Notes: generated from the sequence alone by a model not told the origin. A stretch of DNA of 64,000 bases from Planctomyces sp. SH-PL62 (GCF_001610895.1 NZ_CP011273.1:5828001-5892000); one strand, 5' to 3'; shown: positions 17,113 through 26,715, counted from the first letter of the stretch. Made by a program: numbers and translations.

Positions 17113-18525
17113 ATGGGGCCGAACGTCGGGAACCCGATCACGTCGCGAACCACGCCCCACCAGCGATACGTCGTGCCCGAGGGCGCCGGCGCGCCGCGGC
17201 CGTCGGGGTGGATCGAGACGCTCTACGCCGACGAGCCGGCGAACTGCCGTCGGGCCCTCGTCCCGTTCCTCCGCAACTTCCTGTTCTTCGGGCTGGTGTT
17301 CGCCGTCTGTCGGCTGTACCAGACCGAAGGGCGGGCCTTCCAGGTCCTGCTCCAGATCGCCGGGGTGGCGTTTCCGATCCACTACCTGGCCCCCTACCGC
17401 TGGAAGAAGGCCGTGTTCCTGGCGGCCTCGATCGCCGGGCTCTTCCTGGTCTTCGGGACGGACGTCGGGGCCGTGGTGACGGCGCTCTCGGCGGTGCTGA
17501 TCGGGATCAGCCGGCTGCCGATCTCGTGGAACCTCCGCGCCGGGATCCTCGCCGTGATCAGCGTGTTCCTGTCCTGCGGCCAGCCCGCGGCGCTGTTCGC
17601 GTACGCCCCGTCGACGGTCTGGCCGGTGGTCGGCTCGATGTTCATGTTCCGCATGCTCATCTACATGTATGAGCTGAAGCACGCGAAGAAGCCGGAGAAG
17701 CTGATCGACGCGGTGGGCTACTTCTTCCTGCTGCCGAACTACTGCTTCATGCTCTTCCCGGTGGTCGACTTCCGGACCTGGCAGCGCGGCTACTTCGCGT
17801 CCGACGTCCACGACGTCCAGCGCCGAGGCCTGGACATGACGTTCCGGGGCGTCGTGCAGCTCATCCTCTACCGGATCATCGATCAGGAGTTGCTGATTCC
17901 CGCGACCGACGTGAGCGGGCCGCTCAGCTTGCTGGGCTTCCTGGTGTTCAACTATCTGGTGTACCTGCAGGTCTCCGGGCAGTTCCACGTCGCCTGCGGC
18001 ATGCTCCACATGTTCGGCTACCAGCTCCCGGACACCCACCACCGCTACCTGCTGGCGACGGGCTTCACCGACTACTGGCGGCGGATCAACATCTACTGGA
18101 AGGACTTCATGGTCCGACTGGTGTTCAACCCGGTGGTCTTCCGCCTGAAGCACTGGCCGCAGCCGGCGGCGCTGGCGGCGGCGACGGCCGTGGTCTTCTT
18201 CGTGACCTGGCTGCTGCACGGCTACCAGTCGTTCTGGCTCCGGGGGACGTGGGGCTTCACCACGCCCGACGCCGTCTTCTGGACGGTCCTCGGCGGGCTG
18301 GTCATGGTGAACGTCCAGATCGACGCCCGCAAGAAGCCGGCCCGCGCCAAGCTTCGACCCAGGGCGGACGAGCCGCCGCCGGGCTTCGACTTCAAGGCCC
18401 TGGCGGTCCGCAGCGTCAAGATCGCCGCCACGTTCGCGACCATCACGCTCCTGTGGTCGCTCTGGAACAGCCCCAGCGTCTCGGCCTGGTTCGAACTGTT
18501 GGGCCGCGGCCTCCAGGCGTCGTGA
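17113..18525 (+). CDS. MBOAT-family membrane O-acyltransferase (DltB/AlgI-like)
   Basis: This 470-residue polytopic membrane protein belongs to the MBOAT class, which transfers acyl groups across or at the inner membrane. ATG 17113 follows AAGAAGGG; upstream in-frame ATGs at 16990 and 17038 lack support. The signature region is present: GFTDYWRRINIYWKDFM followed after about 40 residues by TWLLHGYQSFW, whose His is the expected catalytic residue. About ten hydrophobic helices precede and surround it. It is followed after 22 bases by an SGNH-type gene, the usual partner of MBOAT proteins in alginate acetylation and Dlt systems. Confidence 0.85.
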   Translation: MGPNVGNPITSRTTPHQRYVVPEGAGAPRPSGWIETLYADEPANCRRALVPFLRNFLFFGLVFAVCRLYQTEGRAFQVLLQIAGVAFPIHYLAPYRWKKAVFLAASIAGLFLVFGTDVGAVVTALSAVLIGISRLPISWNLRAGILAVISVFLSCGQPAALFAYAPSTVWPVVGSMFMFRMLIYMYELKHAKKPEKLIDAVGYFFLLPNYCFMLFPVVDFRTWQRGYFASDVHDVQRRGLDMTFRGVVQLILYRIIDQELLIPATDVSGPLSLLGFLVFNYLVYLQVSGQFHVACGMLHMFGYQLPDTHHRYLLATGFTDYWRRINIYWKDFMVRLVFNPVVFRLKHWPQPAALAAATAVVFFVTWLLHGYQSFWLRGTWGFTTPDAVFWTVLGGLVMVNVQIDARKKPARAKLRPRADEPPPGFDFKALAVRSVKIAATFATITLLWSLWNSPSVSAWFELLGRGLQAS

Positions 18526-18547
18526 TTAAGAGAGGACCCGATACGCC

Positions 18548-19780
18548 ATGGCGCTGATCCAGAACCCCACGCTCGCCGCGGCCCGAATCGCCATGCTGCA
18601 GGCGATGGCCCTCGTGGCGATCTACCTGATCCCGATCCCCGCGAGCTGGCCGCTGGCCCGCCGGGTGATGGCCTCGGCCAGCTCGAACTCGTCCAACCGG
18701 GCCGACGCCGACCACCACGCCACCGGCTACTACGAGGGCCTCGTCGGCGGCGCCGAGGGCCCCGGCGGCCGGGGCGAGCTGACCCTCAAGCTAATGGGCA
18801 AGCCCAACGGCTGGGTCCGCTTCAACGACGCCGGCGTCGTCCGCCACCTGGACCACGACTTCCTCCAGTTCGAGTTGATCCCCAAGATCGACAGCGTCCT
18901 CTTCGGCCAGCCGTTCGTCACCAACTCGCACGGCATGCACAGCCCCGAGGCGACCGTCGAGAAGCCCCCGGGCGTCTTCCGGATCGCCCTGCTCGGGGCG
19001 TCGATCGACATGGGCTGGGGGATCAAGTATCAGGACTCCTACGCCCACCGGCTCCAGGAGTGGCTCAACACCCACGCGGCGCACCAGGGCTTCGCCTCGG
19101 AGCGCAAGTTCGAGGTGCTGAACTTCGCGGTCGCGGCCTACAGCCCGCTCCAGCGCCTGGAGTCGTTCCGTCGCAAGGCCAGGGAGTTCCAGCCCGACCT
19201 GGTGATCTACTCGTCCACCATGCTCGACTCGCGGCTGGCCGAGATCCACCTCTGCGACGTCTTCCGGACCAAATCCGAGATCCCCTTCGACTTCGCCCGC
19301 GAGGCCGTCGCCCGCGCCGGCGTGACCGAGGACGACCGCCGGGTCGACTCCCGGGGCCAGCTCCCCGCCAAGGAGGCGATCAAGAAGAAGCTGGAGCCGC
19401 ATTACTGGGACCTGTACGACCAGACGGTCGCCAGCCTCTCGGCCGACTGCCGGTCCGCCGGGGTCCCCCTGATGATGGTGATCGTCCCACGCGTCGGGAA
19501 AGACGCCGACGCGTCGCTCCGCGCCGAGCCGTCGGCCCGGCTGAAGTCCATCGCCGGCCGCTACGCCCTGCCGATCTACGACCTCACCGACGCCTTCGAC
19601 GATCTCGACCCGGCGGACCTGGAAATCGCCGCCTGGGACGACCACCCCAACGCCCTGGGCCACCAGCGGCTGTTCATGGCCCTGACCCGCGAGCTGGTCA
19701 CCGACCAGGGCCGCTATGAGCTCCTCTACCCCGGCCGCAAGGCGGTGGCCGAGGCGTCGCTCCCCGCCGACCGGCCGTGA
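18548..19780 (+). CDS. SGNH/GDSL-type hydrolase or acyltransferase partner (AlgJ/DltD-like role)
   Basis: The 410-residue protein starts with one hydrophobic N-terminal helix (MLQAMALVAIYLIPIPASW) that would anchor it facing the periplasm. The SGNH core follows: block I RIALLGASIDMGWG with the nucleophile Ser, and block V DDHPNALGHQRL with the Asp and His of the catalytic pair. Between them lies VLNFAVAAYSPLQRLE. In MBOAT systems such proteins carry the acyl group to the final polysaccharide or lipid acceptor. It sits in the middle of a four-gene operon with MBOAT, adenylation and LPLAT genes. Confidence 0.88.
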   Translation: MALIQNPTLAAARIAMLQAMALVAIYLIPIPASWPLARRVMASASSNSSNRADADHHATGYYEGLVGGAEGPGGRGELTLKLMGKPNGWVRFNDAGVVRHLDHDFLQFELIPKIDSVLFGQPFVTNSHGMHSPEATVEKPPGVFRIALLGASIDMGWGIKYQDSYAHRLQEWLNTHAAHQGFASERKFEVLNFAVAAYSPLQRLESFRRKAREFQPDLVIYSSTMLDSRLAEIHLCDVFRTKSEIPFDFAREAVARAGVTEDDRRVDSRGQLPAKEAIKKKLEPHYWDLYDQTVASLSADCRSAGVPLMMVIVPRVGKDADASLRAEPSARLKSIAGRYALPIYDLTDAFDDLDPADLEIAAWDDHPNALGHQRLFMALTRELVTDQGRYELLYPGRKAVAEASLPADRP

Positions 19781-19840
19781 CGCCCGACCTCGCAGCGACC
19801 TGACCCACTTACGCGCAACCGAGCTGAACGGATCGACGCC

Positions 19841-21430
19841 ATGGAAGGACGCCATCTCAGCCGACTGCTGGAGGAAGCCGCCGCGAGGCGGCCCGGCCAC
19901 CCCGCCGTCGAGGACGAGCGGGGCCGCTCGCTGACCTTCGCCGAGCTGGACCGCGCCGCCGACCGCTTCGCGGCCCGACTGGCCCGCTGGGGGATCGACC
20001 GGGGAGACCGGGTCGGGCTCTGGCTCCCCAAGAGCCTGGAGGCCGTCGCCGCGATCCACGGCGTCCTCCGCGCCGGTGGCGTGTACGTCCCCGTCGACCC
20101 CACCGGCCCCGCCGGCCGCGCCGAGGGGATCTTCGCCGACAGCGGCGCCAAGGCCGTCGTCGTCGCCGCGAAGCTGGCCCCCGCCCTCCGCGCCGCCTGG
20201 GCCGACCGCGAGGCGGCCCCCCGGCTCGTCGTCGTCGAGGACGGCGAAACTCCCCCGATCGCCGAGCCCGGCTTCGAGGAGGCCACCTGGGCCGAGATCC
20301 AGGCCGACGACGCCCCCTCCCCCCTCCTGCCGCCGCGCGAGGCCGACGACCTGGCCTACATCCTGTTCACCTCCGGGTCGACCGGGAAGCCCAAGGGGGT
20401 CATGCTCTCGCATGCCAACGCGTTCACCTTCCTGGAATGGTGCCGCGACGCCCTCGGCCCCTGGAGCGACGACGACCGCTTCTCGTCGCACGCCCCCTTC
20501 CATTTCGACCTCTCGATCTTCGACCTGTACGTCTCCTGCCTGAACGCGGCGACCCTCGTCCTGATCGGCGAGACGCTCGCCAAGGAGCCGGCGCCCCTGG
20601 CCGACTTCATCCAGGAGCGTCGGATCAGCGTCTGGTACTCGGCCCCCTCGATCCTGGCGATGATGGCCGAACTGGGCCGCCTCGACCGCCCCGGCTACAC
20701 GCCGCCGCGACTGGTCCTCTTCGCCGGGGAGGTCTTCCCCATCGCCCCGCTCCGCAAGCTGCGGGCGCTCTGGCCCGCCGCCAGGATGTGGAACCTGTAC
20801 GGGCCGACCGAGACGAACGTCTGCACGGCGCTGGAGATCCCGGAGACCATCGACGACGCCCAGGCCGGGCCGTTCCCGATCGGCTTCGCCTGCCCTCCGC
20901 TGCTGGGTCGGGTGGTCGACGAGGAAGGCCGGACGCTCCCCGTGGGCTCGCTCGGCGAGCTGGTCATCGCCGGGCCGGGCGTGATGCGGGGCTACTTCGG
21001 CCTCCCCGAGCTGACCGAGGCCGCGTTCTTCGCCGACGACCGGGGGACCTCCTGGTATCGCACCGGCGACCTCGTCATCGACGACGGCGCCGGCTGCTAC
21101 CAGTTCCACGGCCGCCGCGACCGCATGGTCAAGAAGCGCGGCTACCGGATCGAGCTCGGCGAGATCGAGGCCGCCCTCTATCGCCACGAGGGGGTCGATC
21201 GCGCGGCGGTCGTCGCCGGCAGCGACGACGCGGGGGTCTCCATCTCGGCCTTCATCGCCCTCAAGGCCGGGGGCAAGAAGTCGCTGATCGCGATGAAGCG
21301 GCACTGCTCGATCCACCTGCCCAACTACATGATCCCGGACCGGATCACGTTCCTCGACAGCCTCCCGGCGACCTCGACGGACAAGGTCGATTATCAGAAG
21401 CTGAAGGCCCTGGCCTCCGAGGAGGGATGA
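19841..21430 (+). CDS. Stand-alone amino-acid adenylation domain (DltA-like AMP-forming ligase)
   Basis: The 529-residue enzyme has the complete set of adenylation motifs: A3 LFTSGSTGKPKGVMLSH, A4 FHFDLSIFDL, A5 NLYGPTETN, A7 YRTGDL, A8 GRRDRMVKKRGYRIELGEIE, and the A10 lysine in TSTDKVDY. The A4 region is close to that of DltA, which activates D-alanine and loads it on a carrier protein. No condensation or carrier domain is attached, and no carrier gene is found in the window. The product is therefore probably an aminoacyl adenylate or an aminoacyl carrier located elsewhere. The last codon overlaps the next ATG in ATGA. Confidence 0.9.
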   Translation: MEGRHLSRLLEEAAARRPGHPAVEDERGRSLTFAELDRAADRFAARLARWGIDRGDRVGLWLPKSLEAVAAIHGVLRAGGVYVPVDPTGPAGRAEGIFADSGAKAVVVAAKLAPALRAAWADREAAPRLVVVEDGETPPIAEPGFEEATWAEIQADDAPSPLLPPREADDLAYILFTSGSTGKPKGVMLSHANAFTFLEWCRDALGPWSDDDRFSSHAPFHFDLSIFDLYVSCLNAATLVLIGETLAKEPAPLADFIQERRISVWYSAPSILAMMAELGRLDRPGYTPPRLVLFAGEVFPIAPLRKLRALWPAARMWNLYGPTETNVCTALEIPETIDDAQAGPFPIGFACPPLLGRVVDEEGRTLPVGSLGELVIAGPGVMRGYFGLPELTEAAFFADDRGTSWYRTGDLVIDDGAGCYQFHGRRDRMVKKRGYRIELGEIEAALYRHEGVDRAAVVAGSDDAGVSISAFIALKAGGKKSLIAMKRHCSIHLPNYMIPDRITFLDSLPATSTDKVDYQKLKALASEEG

Positions 21431-22458
21431 GCCTCGTGAAGCACATCTCGCGTCGCATCTTCACCTGGAAGTTCTACTTCTACGAGCTGCTCCTGCCGAG
21501 CCTGGGCGCCCTCGCCCCGGCGCGGGCCGACGCGATCGTGCGCGCGATGGGAAGGGCCTCCACCATCTTCCGACCGGGCCGCCGCGCCCTCCTCAAGGCG
21601 GCGATGGCCCGCGCGGGCTCGCTCACCGGCCGCGAGGCCGACTGGACCGCGCTGGCCGAGAGCGCCGCGCGGTTCACCGCCCGCGACTACCCGCTCGACG
21701 GCGTAGACGACTCCGAGGCGCTGGCGCGGTTCGACGTCGTCGGCTTCGAGGCCGTGCGCGAGGCCCTGGACCAGAGCCGGGGCGCGATCCTCGTCGGCAG
21801 CCACTTCGGCGCCCATATCGCCGGGATGCACTGGCTGTTCCGCCGGGGGCTTCCGGTCCGGGCGTTGGTGCAGCGGCCCAAGCACGTCTCGCGCGTGCTG
21901 AACCGGCGGTTCGACGCCGACGACGTCCCGTATCCCCAGATCGAGTTCTTCCTCAAGCGCGACCTGACGACCGCCGCGGCCGTCGAGCGCATGATGCAGG
22001 CGCGGTCGGCCCTTCGCGACGGCATGGCGATCTACCTCAACGGCGACATCGTCTGGGAAGGCTCCAACACCCGGACCTGTCGGCTGCTCGGCCGCGACCA
22101 CGAGTTCCTCGCCGTCTGGGCCGAGCTGGCCTGCCTGACCCGCGCCCCGGTCTTCTTCGCCTTCTGCCGGCACCTCCGCGGGGGCCGGTTCGGCCTGGAG
22201 TTCAAGGCGCTCGACCTGGCGGAGAGGCACCCGGAACTCGCGCTCGCGGCCTATCTCGCCGAGGTCGAGGCCCAGGTGGCCGCCGACCCGTCCGAGGCCG
22301 TAGCCTACCTGACCTGGCCCTGCTACACCGACGCTCCGGAGGCCGCCGCGACGGCCTCGCCTCGCGTCGACGACGCCGAAGCCCGCCCCGGGCCGATCGG
22401 CGCCGCCTCATCGCGACGCGCCCCGATCGGGCGGGGCGGGGGCCCGGTCAAGGCTTGA
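21427..22458 (+). CDS. LpxL/HtrB-type lysophospholipid acyltransferase-family protein
   Basis: The ATG at 21427 overlaps the adenylation-gene stop, so the two are coupled. The 343-residue protein has an N-terminal hydrophobic helix and the LPLAT motif GAILVGSHFGAHIAGMHWLF with the catalytic His, as in the lipid A lauroyl/myristoyl acyltransferases. It has no thioesterase or carrier domain. In this operon it may place an acyl chain, or an aminoacyl group, on an envelope lipid. The last 50 residues are low-complexity Ala/Arg/Pro and may be dispensable. The 3' end overlaps the convergent SGNH-TPR gene by 11 bases. Confidence 0.88.
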   Translation: MSLVKHISRRIFTWKFYFYELLLPSLGALAPARADAIVRAMGRASTIFRPGRRALLKAAMARAGSLTGREADWTALAESAARFTARDYPLDGVDDSEALARFDVVGFEAVREALDQSRGAILVGSHFGAHIAGMHWLFRRGLPVRALVQRPKHVSRVLNRRFDADDVPYPQIEFFLKRDLTTAAAVERMMQARSALRDGMAIYLNGDIVWEGSNTRTCRLLGRDHEFLAVWAELACLTRAPVFFAFCRHLRGGRFGLEFKALDLAERHPELALAAYLAEVEAQVAADPSEAVAYLTWPCYTDAPEAAATASPRVDDAEARPGPIGAASSRRAPIGRGGGPVKA

Positions 22459-24163
22459 GCCGTTCCCGGACAGGTCGCGGGCCGACGCCCGGCAGGTCGA
22501 GCGACTCGACGTCCGCGCCCGCCTTCAGGGCGTCGAGCGCCGCCTTGTAGCGGTCGCGCTTCGCCAGCCGTTCCGCCTGGTCGAACCGCAGCGGGGCGAT
22601 CAGATGGTAGAAGCCGACCGCGTTGGCGCAGACCGCCTCCCACGTCGCGGGCCCGACGCCGAAGTGGGCCGCGACCTCCGCGAGATCGAGCGTCGGCGCC
22701 GGCGTGGCCTCGGGCCAGTCGAACGCCGATCGCTCCTTCAAACCCGCCAGGACCCCCTCCGCCAGCGCGACGTGCCCCTCCAGCGAGGGGTGGAATCCGT
22801 CGTTGAACAGGAAGTCGTCCAGCAGGCCGCGCGGGTGCCTGGCGCGAAAGACTTCCTGGGCGTCGATCAGGATCAGGCCCCGGCTCGCGGCGAGTTCCCG
22901 ATACACCTCCTGGAACGACGTGAGGCAGCGCAGGGGGTGGGCGTCGAGGTCCCTCGCCGCGACGTAAGACTTGTAGGCGTCTTCATACTTCCCGCCCCCT
23001 TCGAGCAGCCGGGCGAGGCGGAAATGCGTCTCGGCGAAGCCCGGTTGGCGTTCGAGCAGGGCGCGATAGGCGGTTTCGGCCCCGGCCGGGTCGGTCGCTT
23101 CGAGCTTCCGCGCGGCCTCGAACGAGCGGGCGAAGACCTCGCGACGGGCGCGAGGGACGTCGGGAGGCAGCACGGAGCGGTCGGGCTCGAAACCGGCGTC
23201 GTTGCCGGCGGGGGGGATCAGGACCGGAATCGCGCCGACGTCGCGACAGAAGTCGAGGATCGACTCCATCCGGCGGCGGAAGTCGTCGAGCAGCTCGGCG
23301 CGCTCGGCGACGGTGTGCGAGGGGGCGTCGATGAGCCGACGCCCCAGGCGCGGCGGGGGGGCGGCGACGCGCCGAAGCTCCAGCGTCTCCTCGATCAGCC
23401 GCACCATCGGCGAGACCCGGCCGAACGCCGCGCCGATCGACCACGGCCGCGACCAGCCCGGATCGTCCAGGTAGTACGGCGCGACCTCGTGCGACCACGC
23501 GTGGCGCGCGTAGAACTCGTTGTGGCCGCAGTAGATGATCAGCAGCTCCGGCTTTCGCGTCAGGCTCGTGAGTTTCCGGTGCATGTCCTCCAGCCGCTTG
23601 CCCGACTCGGCGAGGACATCGACCCGGACCCGACGCCCGGGCAGGGCGGCTTCGAGCCCCCAGCCGACGAGCCGTCCGACCGACAGCCACTTCTGGTACG
23701 GCACCCCCTCGGCGCTCGACTCGCCGATCACGACGACGTCCAGGTCCGTCGGCGATTCGGCGCCCGGCTCGAACGTCGTGGGGAGGCCGGGGACGGCGGC
23801 GAACGCCTTGGGGAGGTCCGGCGACCGATGGCTCCAGGCCAGCCAGGCCCCCGCCGCCGCCTCGGCCGCGATCAGGGCCAGGCACGTCGCCGCCAGCCCC
23901 AGCGCCGCCCGCGACAGGGCCGCGGGGACCGCCTCGCGACGCCTCCGCCTGCGAATCACGATCCAGACGAGCACCGCCGTCGCCGCCAGCACGCCGAGCG
24001 CCGCGGCGACGTAGACCCGTTGCAACGCCGCCAGGAACTCGATGGCCGTCGTCACCTCTCGCGCCCCAAGGTCCCCCTGGGCGAGCATCGCCACGCCCGC
24101 GATAGGACGGCCCGGATTGAAACGACGGCGGCCTGCTTCGCTCTCGACCATCTTCGGCCCCAT
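22448..24163 (-). CDS. Membrane-anchored SGNH-hydrolase-like protein with TPR-like repeats
   Basis: This 571-residue protein starts with two hydrophobic helices (VYVAAALGVLAATAVLVWIVI and ALGLAATCLALIAAEAAAGAWLAW). An SGNH-type domain follows: VVIGESSAEGVPY with the nucleophile Ser, LIIYCGHNEFYARH, and DGFHPSLEGH with the Asp/His pair. A TPR-like pair (AETAYRALLERQPGFAETHFRLARLLEGGGKYEDAYKSY) is inserted between blocks III and V. Starts at 24163, 24088 and 24055 are possible; the last (GTG) sits just before the first helix. It may act on the same envelope polymers as the operon it converges on. Confidence 0.8.
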   Translation of the reverse strand: MGPKMVESEAGRRRFNPGRPIAGVAMLAQGDLGAREVTTAIEFLAALQRVYVAAALGVLAATAVLVWIVIRRRRRREAVPAALSRAALGLAATCLALIAAEAAAGAWLAWSHRSPDLPKAFAAVPGLPTTFEPGAESPTDLDVVVIGESSAEGVPYQKWLSVGRLVGWGLEAALPGRRVRVDVLAESGKRLEDMHRKLTSLTRKPELLIIYCGHNEFYARHAWSHEVAPYYLDDPGWSRPWSIGAAFGRVSPMVRLIEETLELRRVAAPPPRLGRRLIDAPSHTVAERAELLDDFRRRMESILDFCRDVGAIPVLIPPAGNDAGFEPDRSVLPPDVPRARREVFARSFEAARKLEATDPAGAETAYRALLERQPGFAETHFRLARLLEGGGKYEDAYKSYVAARDLDAHPLRCLTSFQEVYRELAASRGLILIDAQEVFRARHPRGLLDDFLFNDGFHPSLEGHVALAEGVLAGLKERSAFDWPEATPAPTLDLAEVAAHFGVGPATWEAVCANAVGFYHLIAPLRFDQAERLAKRDRYKAALDALKAGADVESLDLPGVGPRPVRERLKP

Positions 24164-24296
24164 GTCCGACCCGTCCCGGCGCCGACCCCGATCGACGTCG
24201 CGTCCTTCATCGAAGGAATGCGATTTGCTGATATTGTCGCCCCGGAGTCAACGGTTGAAAACTTCGGATCTCGGGAATCCCGATGAGGCGGAAATC

Positions 24297-25421
24297 ATGA
24301 ACGCCAAGAACGTTCTGGGGGGCAAGATCCGTTACGGCGTCGTCGCGGGGGGGATGATCTCGCAGGCGCACTTCATGCCGGGCGTCCGCAACACCAAGAA
24401 TTCCGAGCTGACGGTGCTGGTCACCGGAGACCGGGAGAAGGCGAAGGCGCTCGGGGAGGAGTTCGGCCTCCTGAACACCTATCATTACGACGACTTCGAC
24501 AAGCTGCTGGCCGCCGACGAGGTCGACGCACTCTACGTCGCCACCCCCAACCACCTCCACACGAAGTACGTCGTCCCCGCGCTCCAGGCCGGAATCCACG
24601 TCCTGCTGGAGAAGCCGATGGCGGTCAGCGAGGAAGACTGCCAGGCGATGATCGACGCCGCCCGGGAAAGCGGGGCCAAGTTGATGATCGCCTATCGCCT
24701 CCACTTCGAGCCGGCCACCCTCGCGGCGCTCGAGCAGGTCCGCGCCGGCGACATCGGCGAGGCGCGGCTGTTCACCGCCAACTTCAGCCAGGCGCTGAAG
24801 CCCGACAACCATCGGGCCAAGCACGGCTTCGACACGGGACCGATCTACGACCTGGGCGTCTATCCCATCAACGCCGCCCGCCAGTTCTTCGACGCCGAGC
24901 CCATCGAGGTCCGCGCCGTCGGCGCCCGGAACCCCGATTGGGGCCTGGAGGACATGGACGACACCGTGAGCGTCGCCCTCCGCTTCCCCGGCGACCGCCT
25001 GGCCTCGTTCGTCGTGTCGTACACCCTGAACAGCTTCGAGCACTACGTCGTCTCGGGGACGAAGGGGAACCTGGCGTTCCGGCCCGCCTTCTCCTACGGC
25101 CACGGCCTGGAATACGACGCGATCCTCGGCGACGAGACGGAGCACCGGACCTTCCCCGAGGTCGACCAGTTCGGCAGCCAGGCGGAGTACTTCGCGAACT
25201 GCATCCTCGACGACCTGGACCCCGAGCCCGACGGCGAGGAAGGCTGGTGCGACGTCCGGATCGTCGAAGCGATCCGTCGCGCCCTGGAGACCGGCCGCCC
25301 CCAGGTGCTGGAACCGTACACCCGGAAGCACCGGATCGAACACACCCAGGTGATGGGGCTCGCCCCCCCCGAGCCGGTCGAGATGGTCAACGCCGAGGAC
25401 CCGAGCGAGAACCGCGACTGA
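24297..25421 (+). CDS. Gfo/Idh/MocA-family NAD(P)-dependent oxidoreductase
   Basis: The 374-residue enzyme has an N-terminal Rossmann fold (IRYGVVAGGMISQAHFMPG), the family motif EKPMAVS (about residue 105), a conserved YRLHFEP segment, and GPIYDLGVYPINAARQFF in the C-terminal domain. Members oxidise or reduce sugars, inositols or their derivatives, and it most resembles the glucose-fructose oxidoreductase-like branch. ATG 24297 is chosen because the upstream open frame lacks a start signal and the family begins here. No signal peptide or Tat motif is present, so it is cytoplasmic. The substrate is unknown. Confidence 0.92.
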   Translation: MNAKNVLGGKIRYGVVAGGMISQAHFMPGVRNTKNSELTVLVTGDREKAKALGEEFGLLNTYHYDDFDKLLAADEVDALYVATPNHLHTKYVVPALQAGIHVLLEKPMAVSEEDCQAMIDAARESGAKLMIAYRLHFEPATLAALEQVRAGDIGEARLFTANFSQALKPDNHRAKHGFDTGPIYDLGVYPINAARQFFDAEPIEVRAVGARNPDWGLEDMDDTVSVALRFPGDRLASFVVSYTLNSFEHYVVSGTKGNLAFRPAFSYGHGLEYDAILGDETEHRTFPEVDQFGSQAEYFANCILDDLDPEPDGEEGWCDVRIVEAIRRALETGRPQVLEPYTRKHRIEHTQVMGLAPPEPVEMVNAEDPSENRD

Positions 25422-25554
25422 CGGCCGAACGCCCGACCGGACGACCGACCCCGGTTGCCGGATCGGCCGATTCCTGGGACGATGGGGCAGGAAGCCGCTG
25501 GCCCGGCGGCTCCCCGTTTCCTTGCGAACCCCCGGCCGGCGTTCAGGACGATCC

Positions 25555-26715
25555 ATGTCGAGCTTCCCCCTGTTCCAGTCCTCGGACAACCCGTACGGCG
25601 TGGTCTTCGAATCGGTCGGGGGCCTGACCGAACGGATCAAGGAGACCCTGGAAGGGGAGTTCGGCGGGGTGGCGGTCCGTGGCGAGATCTCGAACCTCTC
25701 GCGGCCGCGTTCCGGTCATCTCTACTTCAGCCTGAAAGACCAGGCGGCCGGGATCCGCGCGGTCATGTGGCGGAGCGACGCCCAGCGGCTGCCGTTCGAC
25801 CTGTCCGACGGCCTGGCCGTCCGGCTCGTCGGCCGGCTGACCGTCTACAGCCCGCGCGGGGAGTACCAGATCATCGCCCAGGCCATCGAGCCCGAGGGGA
25901 TGGGCGCGCAGGAGCTGGCGTTCCGGCAACTCTTCGCCCGGCTCTCGGCCGAAGGGCTGTTCGACCCGGATCGGAAGCGGCCCCTGCCGCGGTTCCCCCG
26001 CCGAATCGCCGTGGTCACCAGCCCCACCGGCGCGGCGGTGCGCGACCTGCTCCAGGTCACCGGCCGTCGCTGGGAAGGGACCGACGTGCTGATCGTCCCC
26101 ACGAGGGTCCAGGGCCTGGGGGTCGGCCGCGAGATCGCCGCCGCCCTGGAGTTGGCCGGGCTCGCGCCTGGCGTCGAGGTCGTGATCGTCGCCCGAGGGG
26201 GCGGCAGTGCCGAGGATCTGAGCCCGTTCAACGACGAACGGGTCGTGCGGGCCATCGTCGACTGCCCCGTGCCGGTCGTCGCCGCTGTGGGCCATGAGAT
26301 CGACGTGACCCTTGCCGACCTGGCCGCCGACCGCCGCGCCCTGACCCCCAGCGAAGCCGGCGAGCTGGTCGTCCCCGACGGGGCCGAGATCGCCATGCAC
26401 CTGGACCGTCTCGCCCAGGCCCTTCGCCACGCCGGTTCCGGCCGCCTCCGCGACGCCCGCGCCGGGCTCGACCACCTGGCGCGAGGCCTGACCGCCGCCT
26501 TGGGACAGGACCTGGAACGTCGGCGACATCGGCTCGATCGGCTCAAGACCTCGCTCGACGCCCTCAACCCCGAAGCGGTCCTCGCCCGGGGATATAGCCT
26601 GACCCTCGCCCAGGACGGCCGGACCGTCGTCCGCGACCCCTCCCAGGCCCCCGCCGGCACCCTCATCCAGACCGTCCTCGCCGGCGGTCGGATCACCTCC
26701 CGCGTCGAATCCTGA
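25555..26715 (+). CDS. xseA: Exodeoxyribonuclease VII large subunit
   Basis: The 386-residue protein is the catalytic subunit of exonuclease VII, which degrades single-stranded DNA with the small subunit XseB. An N-terminal OB-like DNA-binding domain (residues about 15-110, GEISNLSRPRSGHLYFSLKD) is followed by the catalytic core, with RIAVVTSPTGAAVRDLLQV, ARGGGSAEDLSPFNDE and AVGHEIDVTLADLAADRRA. The C-terminal coiled coil ends in LARGYSLTLAQDGR. It is slightly shorter than the E. coli protein but complete. Its partner gene is not adjacent: xseB begins about 8 kb downstream, after two giant surface-protein genes. Confidence 0.95.
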   Translation: MSSFPLFQSSDNPYGVVFESVGGLTERIKETLEGEFGGVAVRGEISNLSRPRSGHLYFSLKDQAAGIRAVMWRSDAQRLPFDLSDGLAVRLVGRLTVYSPRGEYQIIAQAIEPEGMGAQELAFRQLFARLSAEGLFDPDRKRPLPRFPRRIAVVTSPTGAAVRDLLQVTGRRWEGTDVLIVPTRVQGLGVGREIAAALELAGLAPGVEVVIVARGGGSAEDLSPFNDERVVRAIVDCPVPVVAAVGHEIDVTLADLAADRRALTPSEAGELVVPDGAEIAMHLDRLAQALRHAGSGRLRDARAGLDHLARGLTAALGQDLERRRHRLDRLKTSLDALNPEAVLARGYSLTLAQDGRTVVRDPSQAPAGTLIQTVLAGGRITSRVES

